64,000 nucleotides of DNA from Epichloe hybrida (GCA_019022495.1 JAFEKR010000013.1:806001-870000); one strand, 5' to 3'. Shown: positions 1 to 12,469, counted from the first letter of the stretch. The notes: generated from the sequence alone by a model not told the origin. Numbers and translations are program-made.

Positions 1-152
1 ATAATGTTGACACCATCGGCACGGGTCTTCCAAAGGTAGGGCTCCATATGCACCTGGAGGTTCTTGCTCCCGACGTGGGTTTGAGCGGCCAGGAGCATCT
101 CAATGTCCGCACTGGTCGCGTTGAGGACCGACGGCGGGCTGCTGGGGGCCAT
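1..152 (-). CDS. RPS0: 40S ribosomal protein S0 (uS2), N-terminal part
   Basis: This is the first 50 codons of the cytosolic small-subunit protein uS2 (RPS0 in yeast, RPSA in animals), needed for 40S assembly and 20S pre-rRNA maturation. The gene runs off the left edge of the window. The N-terminus [20 protein letters not shown], followed by [20 protein letters not shown], is the standard opening of eukaryotic uS2. The start is the only ATG in frame at the head of this conserved block. It is divergent from the mitochondrial uS15 gene, with 367 bp between the two starts. No intron is seen in the visible part. Identity is secure; the C-terminus and any introns cannot be judged. Confidence 0.93.
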   Translation of the reverse strand, partial: MAPSSPPSVLNATSADIEMLLAAQTHVGSKNLQVHMEPYLWKTRADGVNI

Positions 153-519
153 CTTGTCTGATTTCTTCCGTGGGGTTGGGGATGTGAAGGGGGAAGAAGG
201 AAGTTGCTGGTGGTTTGCGGGATCGTGGAGGTCTCAAAAAAAGTTCGCGAGAAACCTCAAGAATTTCCGAAAATGTGTGTTGGTGGGAGCCCTGAGGACA
301 CTAGTATCAGAACAGGACTAGCGTGTACTTTTTCGGTTCGACTTATGTACATCTTATCATCACGTGCCTGGTGCGATTGGCTGCTCCGGGTTCCACTGAT
401 CTGGCCAAGGGGGGACGACGGGGTGTGGAATTTTTGAGGAACTGATTTGACCTTGATTGAAGCTATTACGGACGGTGATCTGTTTCTCTGACGGTTTGTC
501 AGCCAGCACCTGTGCAGCT
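153..519. promoter_or_regulatory. Shared upstream region of RPS0 and mitochondrial uS15 gene
   Basis: This 367-bp divergent intergenic region separates two ribosomal-protein genes, one cytosolic and one mitochondrial. It contains a perfect E-box CACGTG at 361-366, the core bound by Cbf1/bHLH factors in fungi. No coding signal is seen. Promoter function is inferred from position. Confidence 0.55.
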
Positions 520-1559
520 ATGCCTCCCAGAATAGAGGTGCTTCAGCGGCTAGGCACTGTCAATTGTGAGCAAAATCTCGTTTTCCTCCTTTCTCAAACG
601 GCGTATATAGTGTAAGGTTTTTAGGTATTGGTCTAACTGCTCCATCAGTATGCCTTCGGCCAGCAACTCGGACCGCGACTCCCAACTTCTTACCCGTCAT
701 ACAGACCGCCAATCTCTCGCAAAGAGAGAAGAAGCGTAAAGCGAAGCAAGATCCTTATAAGTGGGCGCAGGCGCAGCAACGGAAGAATGCCAACCTGAAG
801 CGTCGCGAGGAGCTGCAGAAGCAGCGGGATGAGGCATGGGGCAATCCCGTGCTGGGCAAGACGACGCCATTTCTCGAGTCCCTCGATACTTCTGGGCAAG
901 TTGGGCAGAGCGAAGTACCCCGGGACGCCAGTGGCAACATTCTTGGAACACCGCACGAGTTACCGACAACGCCCGGCCTGAGGAACCACTTTCTGACGGA
1001 TGCTGAGTTGGAGGAGGCTACCAAACACGCCTACGCTCTCGGAAAACCTATCATTGGTGTTGTATCCGCACAAATGAGCTCTGGCTTGGAAGAAGACACG
1101 GAGAGGAAATACGAGCAGAATCACGCCAAGGCTGTTGAAGCACTGCGGAGGATAACATCGCTGCGAAATAGTAGCGCCCGGGATCGATTTCACGCCAATG
1201 TCCGTCGCATCGTAGACGAGTTTGGCCGCCACAAGACCGACAAGTTTCTCGCACCAAAACCTCAATCTATCAATCCAAACACCATACCCATGCCTGGCCG
1301 CGCCGGTCCCGATACTGGCAGCTCCGAGGTACAGATTGCCATCTTGACGGCAAAGATTCGCAACCTATCCAAGGCTTTGCTGGTCAACCGGGGTTATAAA
1401 GACAAGCATAATAAGAGGAACTTGAGGCTGCTTGTCCACCGCAGACAGAAACTGCTAGCGTATATGGAGCGAAGAGAAAGGGGCAGCGAGCGTTGGACAC
1501 ACATGATTGAGAAGCTGGGCTTAACACCAGCCACTTGGAAGGGACAGATCGACTTGTAA
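520..1559 (+). CDS. MRPS28: Mitochondrial small ribosomal subunit protein uS15m
   Basis: This is a mitochondrial S15-family protein that binds the central domain of small-subunit rRNA. Two exons are inferred: 520-565 and 649-1559, with an 83-bp intron (donor GTGAGC, branch CTAAC, acceptor CAG), giving 318 aa. No ATG opens the long second-exon frame, so the 15-codon first exon is required; it starts MPPRIEVLQRLGTV and joins in phase to a typical mitochondrial leader. The uS15 core lies around residues 237-310, with the family signature DTGSSEVQIAILTAKI and then LRLLVHRRQKLLAYM. The long basic N-terminal extension (KKRKAKQDPYKWAQAQQRK) is usual for fungal mitochondrial S15. The intron placement is supported by phase and signals but not by transcripts. 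Confidence 0.88.
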
Positions 1560-1755
1560 GAAATGCTGTAGACTACTACCTTCATATGTACAATATCAAG
1601 ACACTCAGTGGACAATTTGCACGTCCGACATGAATGGATGAACACCTTTAGCCTCTGTCATCATGCGGCATTTTTGAGCAAGCCGCCCTATGCGGTGGTC
1701 ATACACTACAAGCGATGCTAAAAAAAAAAATGATGACAAACACTGTTCTGTACTT

Positions 1756-3028
1756 TCAAAACACGCTGATAAAATTGCCAATACGATCCTTCTGGCTCTG
1801 AGCTATGCATTCAGCAATCCATGTAATGTTTCGGATTTCCTTTCTATTTGTTAGCAGAATTCATTTGTGGCGTATCATCCGGCACTATGGGGGAGCTCAC
1901 CTGTTCTCGCAGTTTCACCCACGCATACACGATGGCGTACGTGAACTGTCTTGTGAAGGCATTCTTAGAAATCTCCATTTCTTTCTGGTAAAACATATCC
2001 TCCAATGTCTTTCCATCAGAGGAGCCGCCTCCCATATTTCCAGGACCAGAGGAGCCACCCAGTGACGCTGCGTCAAAGAATGACTTGTAATCGTGCACGC
2101 CTTCAACAGCCAGGCGAACACCTTCAGCATCATCCGCTCGAGACAACATAAGTGATCCTTCTGGGTATAGCTTTCCGAAGGCTGGGTAGAGCTTCTTACG
2201 GTCTGACTTGGACAACTCAGTCCCAAAAGAGTTCAGGGTGATGTTTATAGCTCTGCGGTCAGCCTCGAACTCGAGAATCTCTGACATCACTTCTGCTGTC
2301 GGCGTGCCGGTCATGTCAGGATGTGAGTTGACAAAGTTGTAGAAGTCCTCGAGGTAGTTCTTGTATAATGTGTTTCGAACAATCTCAATGTTAAGCTCGT
2401 CCAGATCTTGATGACTGAGGCTGCCCTTGAAGTACTGCGCAAGGGGTGTTTCGATCAAAACACTGTTGTAGAGCTCTTCGATATTCGTCGCAACGCAAAG
2501 AACAGGCATGGTCTCGAACCATCCCAAGGGATGGCATCTTTCGAGAAGTTCTCGCGTATCTCTTTCGTGGAGGGTGCCAGTGATGAGTAGCGCCACGTTA
2601 TCAATCATGTAACCATAAGTGACGTAGTCCATGAATTTCGCCAACGAACCCACTGCGTTGGCTCGAACATATCGAAATTCGGCAACAAGCTTGTCTGTCG
2701 TCTTGGCCGCAAGGCTGGATGTCGATGGATTAGGTGGCAAGGAGGCGAGAAAGTCGCCGTATGCAGGCCCGAGTTGTAGCTTGAGATCTAAGCCCTTCCA
2801 TTAGCCATCGCACACGCGGCCTGGTCCGTCCAAAAAAAAATTGGCATCATACCATCAATCGTTTCACATTGTGTTAGGTTGTTATAGGCAGGGCTAGTCA
2901 GCAAGCCATTGCGATAACCCCGGACAATCCCCTCAACATAGCTGATATCATCGTCAGTGGTGCTCTAATTATGCAGGCGACCGAGAAGCGACGAACCCGT
3001 TGTTCACATTGAAGTAAAGGCCCTCCAT
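1756..3028 (-). CDS. VMA6: V-type proton ATPase subunit d (VMA6)
   Basis: This is subunit d of the V-ATPase V0 sector, the peripheral cap linking the proteolipid ring to the central stalk during vacuolar and endosomal acidification. Four exons: 3028-2997, 2941-2853, 2787-1901 and 1839-1756, totalling 363 aa, the usual family length. The N-terminus reads [20 protein letters not shown] and the C-terminus [12 protein letters not shown], both family hallmarks. The first intron (55 bp) uses the donor GTTCGT. The last intron ends at AAAG rather than an upstream TAG, which restores the conserved KLREQ/EIRN junction. Reading through the last donor would give a wrong tail that stops at 1844. It is divergent from NOP58 and convergent with the uS15m gene, 196 bp away. 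Confidence 0.93.
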
Positions 3029-3495
3029 TTTGGCTAGTTTCTCCTCGTCTTCGAAAGTTGCGTGGCGAAGTAAGTAGTAGCAGCAATGATGGCTGGCGTG
3101 TCAGCAGGAAGATTGAAGGGCGATGCTTCTGCCTCCAAAGTTGGGACCAAGCGCAGCCACTAATATGTAATATGTACGCATTATTATGTCTTGGCTCCCT
3201 GTGACTTCGACGTTGCCTGCAAAGACGAGCTCCACGTGAGTGGCCCCGCCGCACCGTAAAGGTTTCCGGAGAAAAGAGGCGCCGATGCCTGCTAAAAGTT
3301 CCCTTCGGCTGCCCACTTGTGTGCAGCACTGAAGCCAAAAAAATTGAGTGGGGACTGAAGCTCTGTTTTCTTGACTGAAAATTTTCCATCACATTTTACT
3401 TGCGTGCGCACATCGACTGCAATTGCGCCTCGCAAGGAAGGAGAACCCCAATCGACTCGAGCAAGACCGTACGAGGGAGTCTGAATTCTTCCAAA
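3029..3495. promoter_or_regulatory. Shared upstream region of VMA6 and NOP58
   Basis: This 467-bp region lies between divergent starts. Spurious ORFs on the minus strand (2898-3392) have no family resemblance and overlap VMA6 exon 1. No recognisable operator was seen; promoter role is inferred from position. Confidence 0.45.
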
Positions 3496-5450
3496 ATGTC
3501 TCTCTTCGTTCTTGCCGAAACGCCTGCAGGGTGAGTATTTTTATTCTTGCCCAGTCCTATTCTCCAGCTGGACACCGGGCCCTGTCTAAACTTCAGAAAA
3601 CCACGGCTAATTTTACCTCAGCTACGGCCTGTTCAAGGCTGCCGACAAGAAATTGTTTAAAAACAAAGACCTTGCCGCAGAGCTTGGTCGTCCCGAGAAA
3701 CTGGTCGAAATGTGAGAAACCCTCTTGCCTGTTCCATCCAGATCAAATGCCCAAAATTGTGCCTGCTAACAAAAACCTTTGAAGGCTGAAGTTGAAAAAG
3801 TTCGTCAAGTTCGAAAGCGCCGCCATGGCCCTCGAGGAAGCCGCCTCTCTCAAGGAGGGCAAAGTACCCGAGTTCCTGACGACCCTGCTCGACGAACTCA
3901 AGACCGAAAAAAAGGCTTCCCTTGCCGTCGCCGACATGAAGCTGGGAACTGCCATTTCCAACTTGCCCCAGTTCAACATCTCCCCTGTGTCTGGCTCCAA
4001 CACTATGGAAGTCTTCCGAGGAATTCGAGAACATCTCTCATCGCTCATTCCTGGCCTTGAGCAGGAAATTGTCGATCGCATGTCGCTTGGTCTCTCCCAC
4101 TCAATGTCCCGTCATAAGCTCAAGTTCTCTGCCGACAAGGTCGACTCCATGATCATCCAAGCTGTCAAGCTGCTTGACGACATGGACAAAGAATTAAACG
4201 TGTATGCTATGCGGACCAAAGAGTGGTACGGGTGGCACTTCCCCGAAATGGCCAAGATCTTGAATGACAACCTTGCCTATGCCCGTGTTATTCTCGCAGT
4301 GGGCATGCGAACCAACGTCTCAGACACCGATCTCTCTGAGATTCTCCCAGAAGAAGTCGAAGTTGCCATCAAGGCTGCTGCTGAGATTAGTATGGGCACC
4401 GAGATTATGGACGAAGATTTGGAGAACATTAAGCTCTTGGCCGAGCAAGTCATCAAATACTCCGAGTACCGTGCCGAGCTCTCCTCCTATCTGGAGACTC
4501 GTATGCGCGCCATTGCTCCTAATCTGTCGGCTCTCGTTGGCTACTTGGTTGGTGCTAGACTGATCGCACACGCCGGCTCCCTACTCAACCTCGCCAAGTC
4601 GCCAGGTTCCACTATTCAGATCCTCGGTGCCGAGAAGGCTCTCTTCCGTGCTCTCAAGACCAAGCATGACACACCCAAGTACGGGCTGATTTACCACTCT
4701 TCCCTTATCGGTCAGGCCACCGGCCGCAATAAGGGTAAGATTGCCCGTATGCTGGCAGCCAAGACTGCTCTGGGCTTACGTGTCGACGCGCTTGGCGACG
4801 ATGAGGATGATGAGGATGAGCGCGCCATGCTCGGTTTGACTGCTCGCATCAAGTTGGAGAATCATCTCCGAAGGCTTGAGGGCAAGCCACTGCTTCCCAA
4901 GGGTGCCAACGTAGCCCCATCGGGTGAAATTACTGGTGTCGGTTCATTCATGCTCAAGGAAACCAAGCGATACAACACCGACGCTGATGGCATCACAAAC
5001 GAGGAGGTCAATGGTGATGCTACTCCCAAGAAGGAAAAGAAATCCAAGAAATCCAACATTGAAGTTGTGGTAGAAGACTCTGATGACGAGATGAAGGATG
5101 GTGAGAACGACGAGAGCGACGAAAACGACGCCACTACCCCGGCCAACAAGGTGACCAAGTTGTCGAGCGCCGAGTACGAGCGCCTAGCCGAGCTGTCTGG
5201 CCTGTCAGTCAAGAAGTTCAAGAGAAAGTATGAGCGTGGCGATGTCCAAGTCAGCGCCGACGGCACCCCCAAGGTCTTCAGCAAGAAAGAACTCAAGAAG
5301 CTGCGAAAGGCCGAAGCTCAATCCACGCCCTCCAAGGTGGAGCCCAGTTCCGAGAAGAAGAAGAAGAGAAAGCACGACGAGGACGTCGATGAAGCTGATC
5401 TCCAGAAGGAGAAGAAGCAGAAGAAGAAGCGCCACTCCAACGCTGAGTAG
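3496..5450 (+). CDS. NOP58: Nucleolar box C/D snoRNP core protein Nop58
   Basis: Nop58 is a core protein of box C/D snoRNPs; it acts in the nucleolus with Nop56, Snu13 and fibrillarin to guide 2'-O-methylation and pre-rRNA processing. Exons 3496-3530, 3622-3711 and 3785-5450 give 596 aa. The first exon [12 protein letters not shown] joins [12 protein letters not shown] in phase (donor GTGAGT), and the second joins [11 protein letters not shown] (donor GTGAGA). The NOP5NT domain covers roughly residues 1-65 and the Nop domain roughly 160-400 (for example [20 protein letters not shown]). The C-terminus is acidic, then strongly lysine-rich ([20 protein letters not shown]), as in other fungal Nop58 proteins, which are longer than yeast's 511 aa. 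The donors used are canonical and the fit to the family is unbroken. Confidence 0.96.
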
Positions 5451-6510
5451 AAGTCAAGTCGGAAGAGGAAAGAGCAACTTCAGCAGGCAACTCTCTTGGG
5501 GGAAGAGCAGAAGAGAAAACGGGGGAATCAGACTAAGCTTGCATACCGTCTGCGATTTGTAGATATATATGATTTGATACCTGAGACTTTCTTTGGGGTG
5601 GGGGGGGGGCGACCGGGTTCTCGGGGACTCTTGAATCTTCTGGTCACCCTTTGATGGCGTTTTAGGCTGGTCTTGAACTCTTTTCCAATGGCATTGGGCG
5701 CGAATGGCTGTTTCTTTTGACGTTTCTTTTTATCCTTTTTCTGTTTCCGACTCACTGCCACAGTCTCTGTGAACGACTGTACTTGTGTAGGGAGCTGAGG
5801 CGAGAGGAGAACTTTTGTTTACAAGAATACAAAAATGGCATTATCCATTTAACTAGTCAGATGCATAGTATTTGATCACGATGACGTAGTGATTCCTTCC
5901 TGAAGAAGCAACTTTTGGTATTACAATCGAACAACCTCGCTGAGTTGCAACAAAAAGACATTGATATTATAAGATATGAGTGTACATGTTATATTCCTTG
6001 AATACCACGCAATCGAATGGAGTATTTGCCGCAGAATTCAACATCAACAGGTATTTTTTCTTGTTTTTCTTGTTTTCTCTTGGCTAACAGTCGCTGTGAG
6101 AGGCATCTCACCTAAGGGTCGGAACCTTGCTTCCAAGAAAAAGTCTGTGCCTACTCCTATGAGTATCTTCATAAACGCAAAGCAAATGATATCAATCAAT
6201 ACAAAGCAATGTCGTGCGAACAGCGTAAAAAAATTCATTATCAAGTTGCAAGAAGCGGGTATAAGCGTAAGGAAATCATAATGAGATGAACCGTTTTGAG
6301 GGCATAAGATGTAATAGAGACGGAGCTAAGTCCCGGAGTGTTCCGGATGACGAATGGGCATGGTATTGTTGAAGACGAAGATGACTGCCCGTGAGGAGGC
6401 ATTCTTGAAATCAGGCAGACCACGCTAATTCGACCAAGACCACTCCGAGTCAGCAGATCACGTTGTGGTTGTCTTTCCACGACGCAGGGGAATTATTGAC
6501 GACAGAATAC
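5451..6510. other. Convergent intergenic region, NOP58 to stomatin gene
   Basis: About 1.06 kb between two 3' ends. It holds a G-rich run near 5595-5610 and AT-rich sequence from 5820 to 6300. A lysine-rich minus-strand frame (5528-5761) has no ATG and no plausible first exon. A plus-strand frame at 5976-6281 shows no family resemblance. I call no gene here. Confidence 0.5.
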
Positions 6511-7726
6511 TTAGATGTTCTCTACAACACGAGCACTGATGGCTGTTTGCAGACCGGGGTCCTGACCTCCGAAGTCACTGAAGTTGTTGCCAGTATGAGT
6601 TCGGCCGACACCGCTGCCTTGGCCGTTGTTATCATCTCCAGAGCCAAGGGCATTGAAACTGGCTTGCAGGTTCTGGTGCGCGCCGGGCAAGAAGATGACC
6701 TTGCTGTTGGCCGACTTGGCCATGGCCTGCATAGCTTCGAGGTATCGAATCTGCATGGCGGGGGCCGAGCTCAGAATATCGGCAGCTTGTCGCATTAATT
6801 TGGCGGATTCGACCTGGGAGAGGTATTTAGCATGAACTGTGCGATGTTTTCAATGAACCAGAGCGTCGTTTCTGCCTCGACTTACCTCGGCCTTGGCAGC
6901 AATGATCTTGCTTTCACCAATACGCTTGCTTTGAGCGGCCATGGAGAGGGACTCCTGAAGCTCCTGGCTAAAGATGATGTCCTTGATAAGCATGCTCTCG
7001 ACCTGGACACCCCAACCAGCGGCAACATCCTCAATGATCTCGCGAATAGACTCGGCGATCTCTTCGCGACGCTCAATCACATCTTGCAGAATACGCGCTC
7101 CGATGACATGTCGCAGCGTCGTCTGGGTACGCTCCAGTAGCGCTTGACGTACATTTGAGATACCAAAGGCGGCTTTGTGAGGAGCGACGATGTGGTAGTA
7201 GATGACAGAGGTCAGGCGCAAGTTGACGTTGTCCTTTGTCATGCAGATCTGCTCGGGGACCTCTGATGTCTGAATTTTGACATCGATCTGGATGAGCCTT
7301 TCGCTGAGGGGGTTGACTTTGACCAGGCCGGGGTCAACGGCCTTGTAGAACCGGCCAAACTTGGTGACGAGACCGACATTGCCCTGATGAACATTCTTGT
7401 ATGGGTTCGGGCAGCAGAAGCAGAAAGGAATGGCTCCCAGAGTTCCAGTGCAGGCACCGAGGGCGTTGACTTTGCATCATCAGAGTCAGCGCTCATGTTT
7501 TTGGTGGCGACCGAGATTGATTGTCGAGGGAGGGCGACTCACTCATGCTGCCATACCAGCCCTTGGGATTGGGATCGTTGCCAACAAGAGTGGCATAGCT
7601 CTGCTGTAGATCCCCTTGCTTGGGCGGCTGAACCTCCATCTTTAAGCCAGACTCGTACGCGGGCGCGGGCGCGGGCGCTAGCGCAGGCGCCTTGCTGGAG
7701 GATCCTCCACCGTTTGTCTCGGCCAT
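6511..7726 (-). CDS. Stomatin-like SPFH/band-7 membrane protein
   Basis: This is a member of the stomatin/band-7 (SPFH) family, which forms oligomeric scaffolds on the inner face of membranes and organises microdomains. Exons 7726-7543, 7469-6886 and 6813-6511 give 356 aa. Order of parts: a disordered Ala/Pro-rich N-terminus (residues 1-30); a short hydrophobic hairpin around residues 62-80 ending in a cysteine cluster (GAIPFCFCCPNPY) that could be palmitoylated; an SPFH domain from about 85 to 270 (GNVGLVTKFGRFYKAVDPGL, ARILQDVIERREEI, GWGVQVESMLIKDI); and a C-terminal oligomerisation segment (MQIRYLEAMQAMAKSANSKV) with a Gly-rich tail. Introns have donors GTGAGT and GTAAGT. Whether it sits at the plasma membrane or mitochondria cannot be read from the sequence; no clear mitochondrial presequence is seen. 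Confidence 0.88.
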
Positions 7727-8726
7727 GATGGATGCCGTGGATGAAGTGAAGGAAGGAATGATGACGAGAGTTGCGTGTGGTCGGTGTTGGTTGATATGTG
7801 ACGGGTCGCACCTCGCAGCGTCGCAGGTTCAAGTATACAATCGCAGGCGGCGTTAACGAGGAGGCTCGTTATGGTTGCAGAAACGCGCGAGACGCAGGGT
7901 GCGCAGAAGGGACAGTCTTTATCATTCTGGGGAATTGTAATATCACATCTGACGTCGACGAAGAAGTCTGCTGACCTGGAGATCTCTCGGCTGCTTATTG
8001 TCAGCACGAATCCCGTTCGGGGCACCCACTGGGCCACTGGTGGCAAGCACTTGTGGTCGTCACTGCCGCCTGGTGGTGGTGTGCGGCTTGTGGGTGGGGA
8101 AGGCGCCAGGCCGTCCAATACTAGCAGGCGCGATCGACACAATGACTGCAATACATAATGCTAAAAAAGCAAGGCGAATTCCAGCACGGCCCCCCGACTG
8201 AACGTTCACAGAGGGAGGCGCGAGGCAGTGCCGTAATATCGCGGGGTCATGATTTAGCTGCCAACTGCGGAAAACGGTGGATAATGTCCGTCTCCAGCCA
8301 CAGCATCATATCATCCAATCATGGTCGTTGGATCGACAGTCAGCTGTTTGTTTCTGGAAGCCTTCCATCCGTGGTTTCGCCACCGGTGTGCCCACAGGAA
8401 AAGTGAATACCACGAATACCACCAGTGGAGCAGAACTTACATGAACCAGCCCCACGAGGCTGTGCAGGCGCTCGTCCCCAATCATTTGATGGGAAACATA
8501 TGTCCATAAAGGTAGATGCCGTGTACGGCCGTATACGGGGATTTGAACATCAGACGCTTAGAGATGCTACAGATCTTTATGATAACTGGTGGGGCGGATC
8601 ATGGCCCTTTGAGATGAAATGAAATGGAGACTTGGATATGCTCCAGGCGGACTGGCGTGTTTAAGAATCCCTTCCTGCCATGTTATTCTACTTCGTCTCA
8701 CTTCCTCATGATGCCCATGCCATGCC
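7727..8726. other. Intergenic region upstream of stomatin gene
   Basis: A 1-kb gap between the start of the stomatin gene and the 3' end of APC10, both on the minus strand. Several open frames overlap in conflicting phases without family resemblance, splice continuity or an expected start context. I see no gene; it presumably contains the stomatin promoter and APC10 3' UTR. Confidence 0.45.
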
Positions 8727-10295
8727 TTACCGAATCTCCGGCTCCCTCATGAAATCCGGAATCGTGAAGCCTGTCTCTCCGCCCTCCAGTCTCGCCGCCG
8801 CCAAACTCCTCGCAATGTCGCCCAGCATATCGCTCGCGTTCCACGCACCGTCAGCATCCTTACTTGCACTGGTGTCAGCCATGTCCTCTGCGGCGCTTGC
8901 GGTTCCCGCCTGAGCAGCGTCCGAGTCAAAGGCGTAGATCTTGATCCCTCTCAGGTGCGTGTCCTTGCCGTTCTGGTGGTTCTCCAGGATCTGCATCTGC
9001 AAGACATATGATACTAGCGTGTTGCCGTCTGGCTCGCCGCCTGCGCCCGCGATAGGCACCTGCTGCCAGCCCGCGGGGCTGTCCATGGACATGGTGGCAA
9101 ACTCGATGAGGTTGTTCTCGCTCGTGCCAGATTTGAAGACGATCTTTGTGGGCGTGTAGGATTCGTCCTCGTGGTAGTCGACGAAGAAGCGGATGTCACG
9201 GATGCCGACGCGCTTGACGAAGTAGACTGTGAGTTTGTGTGGTTGAGGGCCATCAGATCTAGGTTTTGGTCACGCTAGTTAGTGATTTCGTCCTTTTCCT
9301 TTTCTTCTTCTTCTTCTTTTTTTTTTTTTTGCCTTTTTTTGTTGTGTTTTTGAGGAAAGTGATATGGATTACGCACTGCCAGAACAACTTAACATCATCG
9401 CTCCGTAGCTCCTCCACGCCATTCCCGGGCTTATGGCTGCTGACGGTGAATCTGCCCAGATTCGAAATCTCCTTGAGTCCAATATCGGCGGGGTCAATCA
9501 GATTCATAACTTTGTCGTGCTCTTCTTCCTCATCCTCGTCGTCGTCCCCATCCTCGTCCTCATCCTCATCCTCCTCTTCAACGTACTCTTCGACACTCGC
9601 ATTCTCGGCGTCATGTTGCTCCTGTGACGGCAATTCTTCCTCATAATAGGTCCTGGTGTTCGTGGTGCTGCGCGTCTGCTGATCCATGCCGGTGTGACGC
9701 GCTCTCGTCATGGCGAGGACGCTCAAGTCCGGCTCGGAGCCAGACTCGTCCGAGTCGTAGGGCATGCTGAGCCGCGTGCCCGTGTATCGGGCGGCTTGGG
9801 AATCAAAACACGTTAGCGAGACAGCGCCATGTCGGCGTGAATCAACATCAAGCACAACTCATGATGCTCTCCTGCGTCACAGCGGCTTGCTCAGCCAAAG
9901 CCGTGGCTGCTAAGGCATCCCACCTCTTCATAAAAAACACACACACACTGAATGGTCGTGACATGAAGAATCAGAACGAAGCCGAAAAGAAGAAAAAAAA
10001 ACAATCCCCCCAACTCACTTCTGTGCAAACGAAACGGATGCGGAGCCACACCCGCCGCCGCCGCCAACCCCGGCGGCGAAGCGTTCTGAGCAAAAGGATG
10101 GTCGGGCGTTGGATGCGAATAAGTCGGCGTCACCTGTTCCTGGTCGTGGCTATGGCCGTACGTCTGGTTCTGGCCTCGATGCTGCTGCTGCTGCTGCTGT
10201 TGACGCCGCGATCTTCTTCTCTCCGGCGCTCCTTCCACTTCTGAGGCTGCGACATGGTGGGCTCGGCGCGAACCACGCGCAATATTATCATCCAT
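8727..10295 (-). CDS. DOC1: Anaphase-promoting complex subunit 10 (Doc1/APC10)
   Basis: APC10 is the processivity and substrate-receptor subunit of the anaphase-promoting complex; with Cdc20 or Cdh1 it recognises destruction boxes. Exons 10295-10019, 9794-9377 and 9258-8727 give 408 aa. The DOC domain (about residues 190-360) is unmistakable: DIGLKEISNLGRFTVSSHKP, LTVYFVKRVGIRDIRFFVDY, NTLVSYVLQMQILENHQNGK. The protein ends in Ile-Arg, the IR tail that docks APC10 on the TPR subunit APC3. The long disordered N-terminus (polyglutamine near residue 35, an acidic Glu/Asp run before the DOC domain) is typical of filamentous fungi. The second intron contains long T and CTT runs (9300-9330). The first exon is inferred from phase and a canonical GTGAGT donor; its 224-bp intron is longer than most here, so the extreme N-terminus is less certain. 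Confidence 0.9.
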
Positions 10296-11547
10296 GGCTG
10301 CCTTGTCTCTCTCTCACTTCTTTGATTTGTTTCCTTCTTCTCCCGCCCAATAAAAAAGATTCCTCAACGAGATACCTCGCAGTGCGCCTAACGTATATTG
10401 TATTACCGAGAAATTTCTGAAAAAAAATTTGACTTCGGCATTGGCATGAATTAAAACCTAGCAGCCCACTCACACCGCGCTGGGCCATCAACACGCGGGG
10501 TTGGGCCGAGTAAGGTGGAAGGGATGTGTAGTCAAGAAAGCTACGAACTTGGACGACACTGCGGGCATTGTCGTCTGCACGGGACGGGAATCCCTCACGG
10601 AATGTGTGTTTTTGGGGATGTTGGGATGTGGGCGTTTTGCTGGCTAAACCTGCTTGTTTGGCCGGGTTGGACCGTATTCTCGAGGTACAGACGCGGTGTC
10701 ACGTGATGGCTTTTTCACGTGTATTTTCTTGCTATAGGGTGGGAGCGGAATTTCGAGATGTTATATCCCTCAGAAAAGAGACGTGCGATAAACGTATATG
10801 TCAAATGAATAGAATAAATTATCTGCAGAAACGCCCTCGCCACCCACTCTCTGCCAATCTATTGTCGGTGGACAATGCCGTCTTCACCATGAAAAAACGC
10901 CAACCCCGTGTCCATCATGACCATGCCTATAGTTATATACTTCTCACGTCCGGCAATGCCTCCTGTCTCATCGTCCAAATATCCACACCAACCTTTTCCC
11001 CCCCTTCCACCGCCGGCGAACTTGCATGCAAAACCGTCCCATCCACCACGTCCTCCCAATAACCTGACACCTCGCCCATACTCCTTCCTCATCACGATTA
11101 ATAAACCTGCACCACTTCTCCTCCGTGCGTGGCTTCAGATGCGGGAAATTCGTCCCTCCGCCGGTGAGGTTTTCAGCCTGACGTACCCGAACATCGAGGT
11201 CGCGTGGTTCCCGCCCATGGATGCAGTGGCGTAGGAATCATCCCCGAACCAGTGCGTGTGGAAGTCATGTCTCTGCGCGAAACGGCGTATTTGACTAACT
11301 GTATCGGTCCAACCTGCGACTCGGGGACATTGAAGCCTTGGAGGTCAGCGCTCGCCGTTCAATACCGTGAACGACGGGGGACCTTTATACGAACGTGGAC
11401 TGCGAGGTGCGGGCGGAGTGCATGGCTGACGAGCCGGACGAGTCGAGGACAGCAGAGTTGAGGACAACAGAGTGTGCGAAGTGGCCGTGCCTGGGTGAGG
11501 TTTAAGATACATTACCAACGGCGACTTGGCAACGATATGGTCCTTGT

Positions 11548-12100
11548 ATGGCGAGTGTGTACATTTGTGTTCACCGGAAAGAGGCGATCTCCAAAGTCTT
11601 CACTAGCGATGACTATGTTTTCGTTCTAAAGATGGAACGAAATGATGATCGCCTTCTAAGTCGATTCGCTGCTATTGCGGAGATACTTGGGGACCGATAT
11701 ACATTTGATACTATGGAAAGCGATGAATGAAGCACTCTACAATGCTACAATCTCGATAATTTGCAGCATCTCGAGCGGATGTATTGGGCCATTCTGTCTA
11801 CTCATGAAATCGCCACTCACTCGGAAGTCAGAGATGAAGTATTCACAGGTAGGTTACCATCGCATGTCACGCATTGGCTGCAACAACCCACCTGCTTGGT
11901 ACTACGTATTTTGAGCACTCCCCATGATTGACTAACTAACGAGGTTTTATACGTGTTTAAGATGGGGAAACCTCTGATGCATTACTTGGCCAACGAAGAG
12001 CCTGACCGCACGTCATGCGTCAAGGCCATGAATGCGCTCGCCCAGACGTTTGCAGACTACTTATCCGCTCCGTACATAATCTGTATGTATGTAATCCGTA
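11548..12100 (+). other. Possible decayed protein-coding fragment
   Basis: A plausible frame from 11548 continues past one TGA (11728-11730) with protein-like composition up to about 11848. There a GTAGGT donor, a CTAAC branch point (near 11931) and an AAG acceptor at 11961 look like a real intron. After the acceptor another open stretch (MGKPLMHYLANEEPDRTSCV...) begins, but the two sides do not join in one frame. This looks like an eroded gene of unknown family rather than a working one. The alternative is chance. Confidence 0.2.
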
Positions 12101-12469
12101 CATGCCTCGATCTCAGCCTGGTCGCATGGTCGCCTTTTTTGAGGCGCTAGTTTACCCGACTGGCTTTGACCGTGGTCGTCTTTGGCTCAGCCATTTCCAA
12201 GCCACGAAGCATGACGACGGTCCAAAGACCGAAGGTATTTGCTGTATGAAAGCCAAAAAAAAAAAATGCCTATTAGCCCTCGCTTGGCCTCCTCGAGACT
12301 TTTTGTTTGACGTGGCCCTTTCAGGAACCATTCAAGTCGCTGCTTTGGAATTACGGTCATAAAAATAATGACTCTGTGACGGGTTCTCTGTCCTTTTTTT
12401 TTTTTTTAGTTAATACAGTGGCACTCCGTATGCAGATCATACAGTATCAACAGTTATGGACATGGGCGG

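Noticed and set aside
5528..5761. Lysine-rich minus-strand frame downstream of NOP58
   Set aside because: No ATG in frame, a stop upstream, and the only imaginable intron to a first exon would be 36 nt without a branch point.
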